DNA from: Chloroflexota bacterium | GTDB lineage: Bacteria > Chloroflexota > Dehalococcoidia > GIF9 > AB-539-J10 | Direction: 5' to 3' | DNA: 7,385 nt | Assembly: GCA_015222295.1 (NCBI GenBank) | Contig: JADFUZ010000141.1 | Span: forward strand, 1 to 7,385 | Shown: piece by piece, positions 6,285-7,385 of the stretch | How the letters are laid out: the number at the start of each line of letters is the position of its first letter | Numbering within the stretch: the stretch's first letter is position 1 | Notes under the pieces: model-generated | Told to the model about the DNA's origin: nothing | The model's database searches: none | What the model saw: the letters and a program-made list of their open reading frames with translations, nothing else | Program-made: the position numbers and the translations under genes

Positions 6285-7385
6285 AAGACAAAGACGAACT
6301 GGTAAAGCAATACCTTGCCTCGATACCGTTCGACCAGCGCCTGTTTCGCCAGGACATAAGAGGTAGCCTAGCTCATGCCAAGATGCTGGCCAAGCAGCGA
6401 ATAATAACGGAAGACGACGCGGCCGCCATAATCAAGGCGCTAACCTCAATTCAGCAGGAAATCGAGCAGGGGGAGTTTCAATTCAGACCTGAACTCGAGG
6501 ACATACACATGAACGTTGAAACACGGCTGCAGGAGAAGCTTGGTGACACTGCCGGTAAACTCCACACAGCCCGCTCAAGGAATGATCAGATAGCTCTGGA
6601 TATGCGGCTTTTCCTCAAGGAAGAGACCAGCCGGACCGTCACCAGGTTGAACGATTTGCAATCGTCGCTGTTGCAACTGGCCGAGGCAAACCAAGACGTA
6701 ATAATGCCGGGCTATACTCACCTGCAGCAAGCTCAGCCCGTCCTTCTCGCCCACCACTTGCTGGCCTATTTCGATATGCTTCAGCGAGATAAAGAGAGAT
6801 TCAGGGACTGCTTGAACCGCACCGACGTCCTGCCACTTGGTAGCGGGGCTCTGGCTGGCGTCTCCTACGCCATAGACCGTGACTTCTTGGCCCGGGAACT
6901 GGGCTTTGGCAAGGTCAGCACAAACAGCCTTGACGCCGTATCCGACAGGGATTTCGTAGTGGAATTCGAGGCTGCAAGCGCCCTCACCATGATGCACCTC
7001 TCCCGACTAGCCGAGGAGATCATCCTGTGGACGTCTGATGAATTCGGCTTCATCCAGATTGGTGAAGCCTATACTACGGGCAGCAGCATCATGCCGCAGA
7101 AGAGGAATCCTGATGTGGCGGAGCTGGCGCGGGGAAAAACAGGAAGAGTGTATGGCAATCTAATCGCTACTTTGACCACCATGAAAGCCCTGCCTTTGGC
7201 CTACAACCGCGACATGCAGGAGGACAAGGAGAGAGTCTTCGATACTCTGGACACATTAGATCTCAGCCTGCATGCGTTTGCCGAGATGATAAGGACGGTT
7301 AGGGTGAACGTCGGGCGAGTTCGCGCCGCTTTCAGAAAAGACTACGTTCTGGCCACCGACCTGGCAGACTACCTGGTGAAGAAAG
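6278..7385 (+). CDS. argH: Argininosuccinate lyase ArgH (3' end cut by window edge)
   Basis: ArgH splits argininosuccinate into arginine and fumarate, the last step of the pathway. The visible 369 codons belong to the fumarase/aspartase superfamily. They include DIRGSLAHAKML (26-37), TARSRNDQ (97-104), YTHLQQAQP (146-154) with the active-site H148, LGSGALAG (187-194), and the mobile catalytic loop GSSIMPQKRNPD (268-279). ELARGKTGRVYG and LPLAYNRDMQEDKE follow. About 90 C-terminal residues are expected beyond the edge. The N-terminus is short: most ArgH proteins begin with an LWGGRF-type segment, absent here. It cannot be recovered upstream because the frame has a stop at 6233-6235 and no start codon between that stop and 6278. 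The start overlaps argG by seven bases (ATGCTAG). Loop wording resembles Chloroflexota ArgH as I remember it. Confidence 0.95.
   Translation, partial: MLEDKDELVKQYLASIPFDQRLFRQDIRGSLAHAKMLAKQRIITEDDAAAIIKALTSIQQEIEQGEFQFRPELEDIHMNVETRLQEKLGDTAGKLHTARSRNDQIALDMRLFLKEETSRTVTRLNDLQSSLLQLAEANQDVIMPGYTHLQQAQPVLLAHHLLAYFDMLQRDKERFRDCLNRTDVLPLGSGALAGVSYAIDRDFLARELGFGKVSTNSLDAVSDRDFVVEFEAASALTMMHLSRLAEEIILWTSDEFGFIQIGEAYTTGSSIMPQKRNPDVAELARGKTGRVYGNLIATLTTMKALPLAYNRDMQEDKERVFDTLDTLDLSLHAFAEMIRTVRVNVGRVRAAFRKDYVLATDLADYLVKK

Overview
This window holds two ordinary housekeeping transcription units that diverge from a 238-base intergenic region. The left unit, on the minus strand, reads yebC - ruvC - ruvA, with ruvA running off the left edge. 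The right unit, on the plus strand, reads argJ - argB - argD - argG - argH, with argH running off the right edge. The sequence is clearly bacterial. Several features fit a Chloroflexota, perhaps Dehalococcoidia-like, genome: moderate GC, the ArgH wording around its catalytic loop, an ArgH without the usual LWGGRF start, and the unit layouts. This assignment rests on remembered family sequences, not a search, and is only moderately confident.

Left region (1-1673, minus strand). yebC encodes a YebC/TACO1-family protein, now known as a translation factor for difficult proline-containing stretches and formerly annotated as a transcriptional regulator. ruvC encodes the Holliday-junction resolvase and ruvA the junction-binding subunit of the RuvAB branch-migration motor. 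Spacers are only 4 and 1 bases, so the three genes are almost certainly co-transcribed. ruvB probably lies beyond the left edge.

Centre (1674-1911). Each flanking gene has an extended -10 promoter very close to its start codon: TGCTAGAAT for yebC and TGCTATAGT for argJ. Neither gene has a good ribosome binding site. The predicted mRNAs would be leaderless or nearly so. The 170-180 bases between the promoters hold a modest hairpin and a short tandem repeat, but no gene, tRNA or riboswitch that I can support.

Right region (1912-7385, plus strand). The five genes cover the cyclic arginine pathway. ArgJ transfers acetyl from N-acetylornithine to glutamate. ArgB phosphorylates N-acetylglutamate. 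ArgD transaminates the semialdehyde to N-acetylornithine. ArgG joins citrulline to aspartate, and ArgH splits argininosuccinate to arginine and fumarate. The genes are packed with 0 or 1 base between them or with overlaps of 35 and 7 bases. Two pathway steps have no gene inside the cluster: argC (N-acetyl-glutamyl-phosphate reductase) and argF (ornithine carbamoyltransferase). These must lie elsewhere.

I found no mobile element, CRISPR array, RNA gene or new system. The points worth a second look are the paired near-leaderless promoters, the short ArgH N-terminus, the short ArgB without the arginine-sensing N-terminal helix, and the missing argC and argF.
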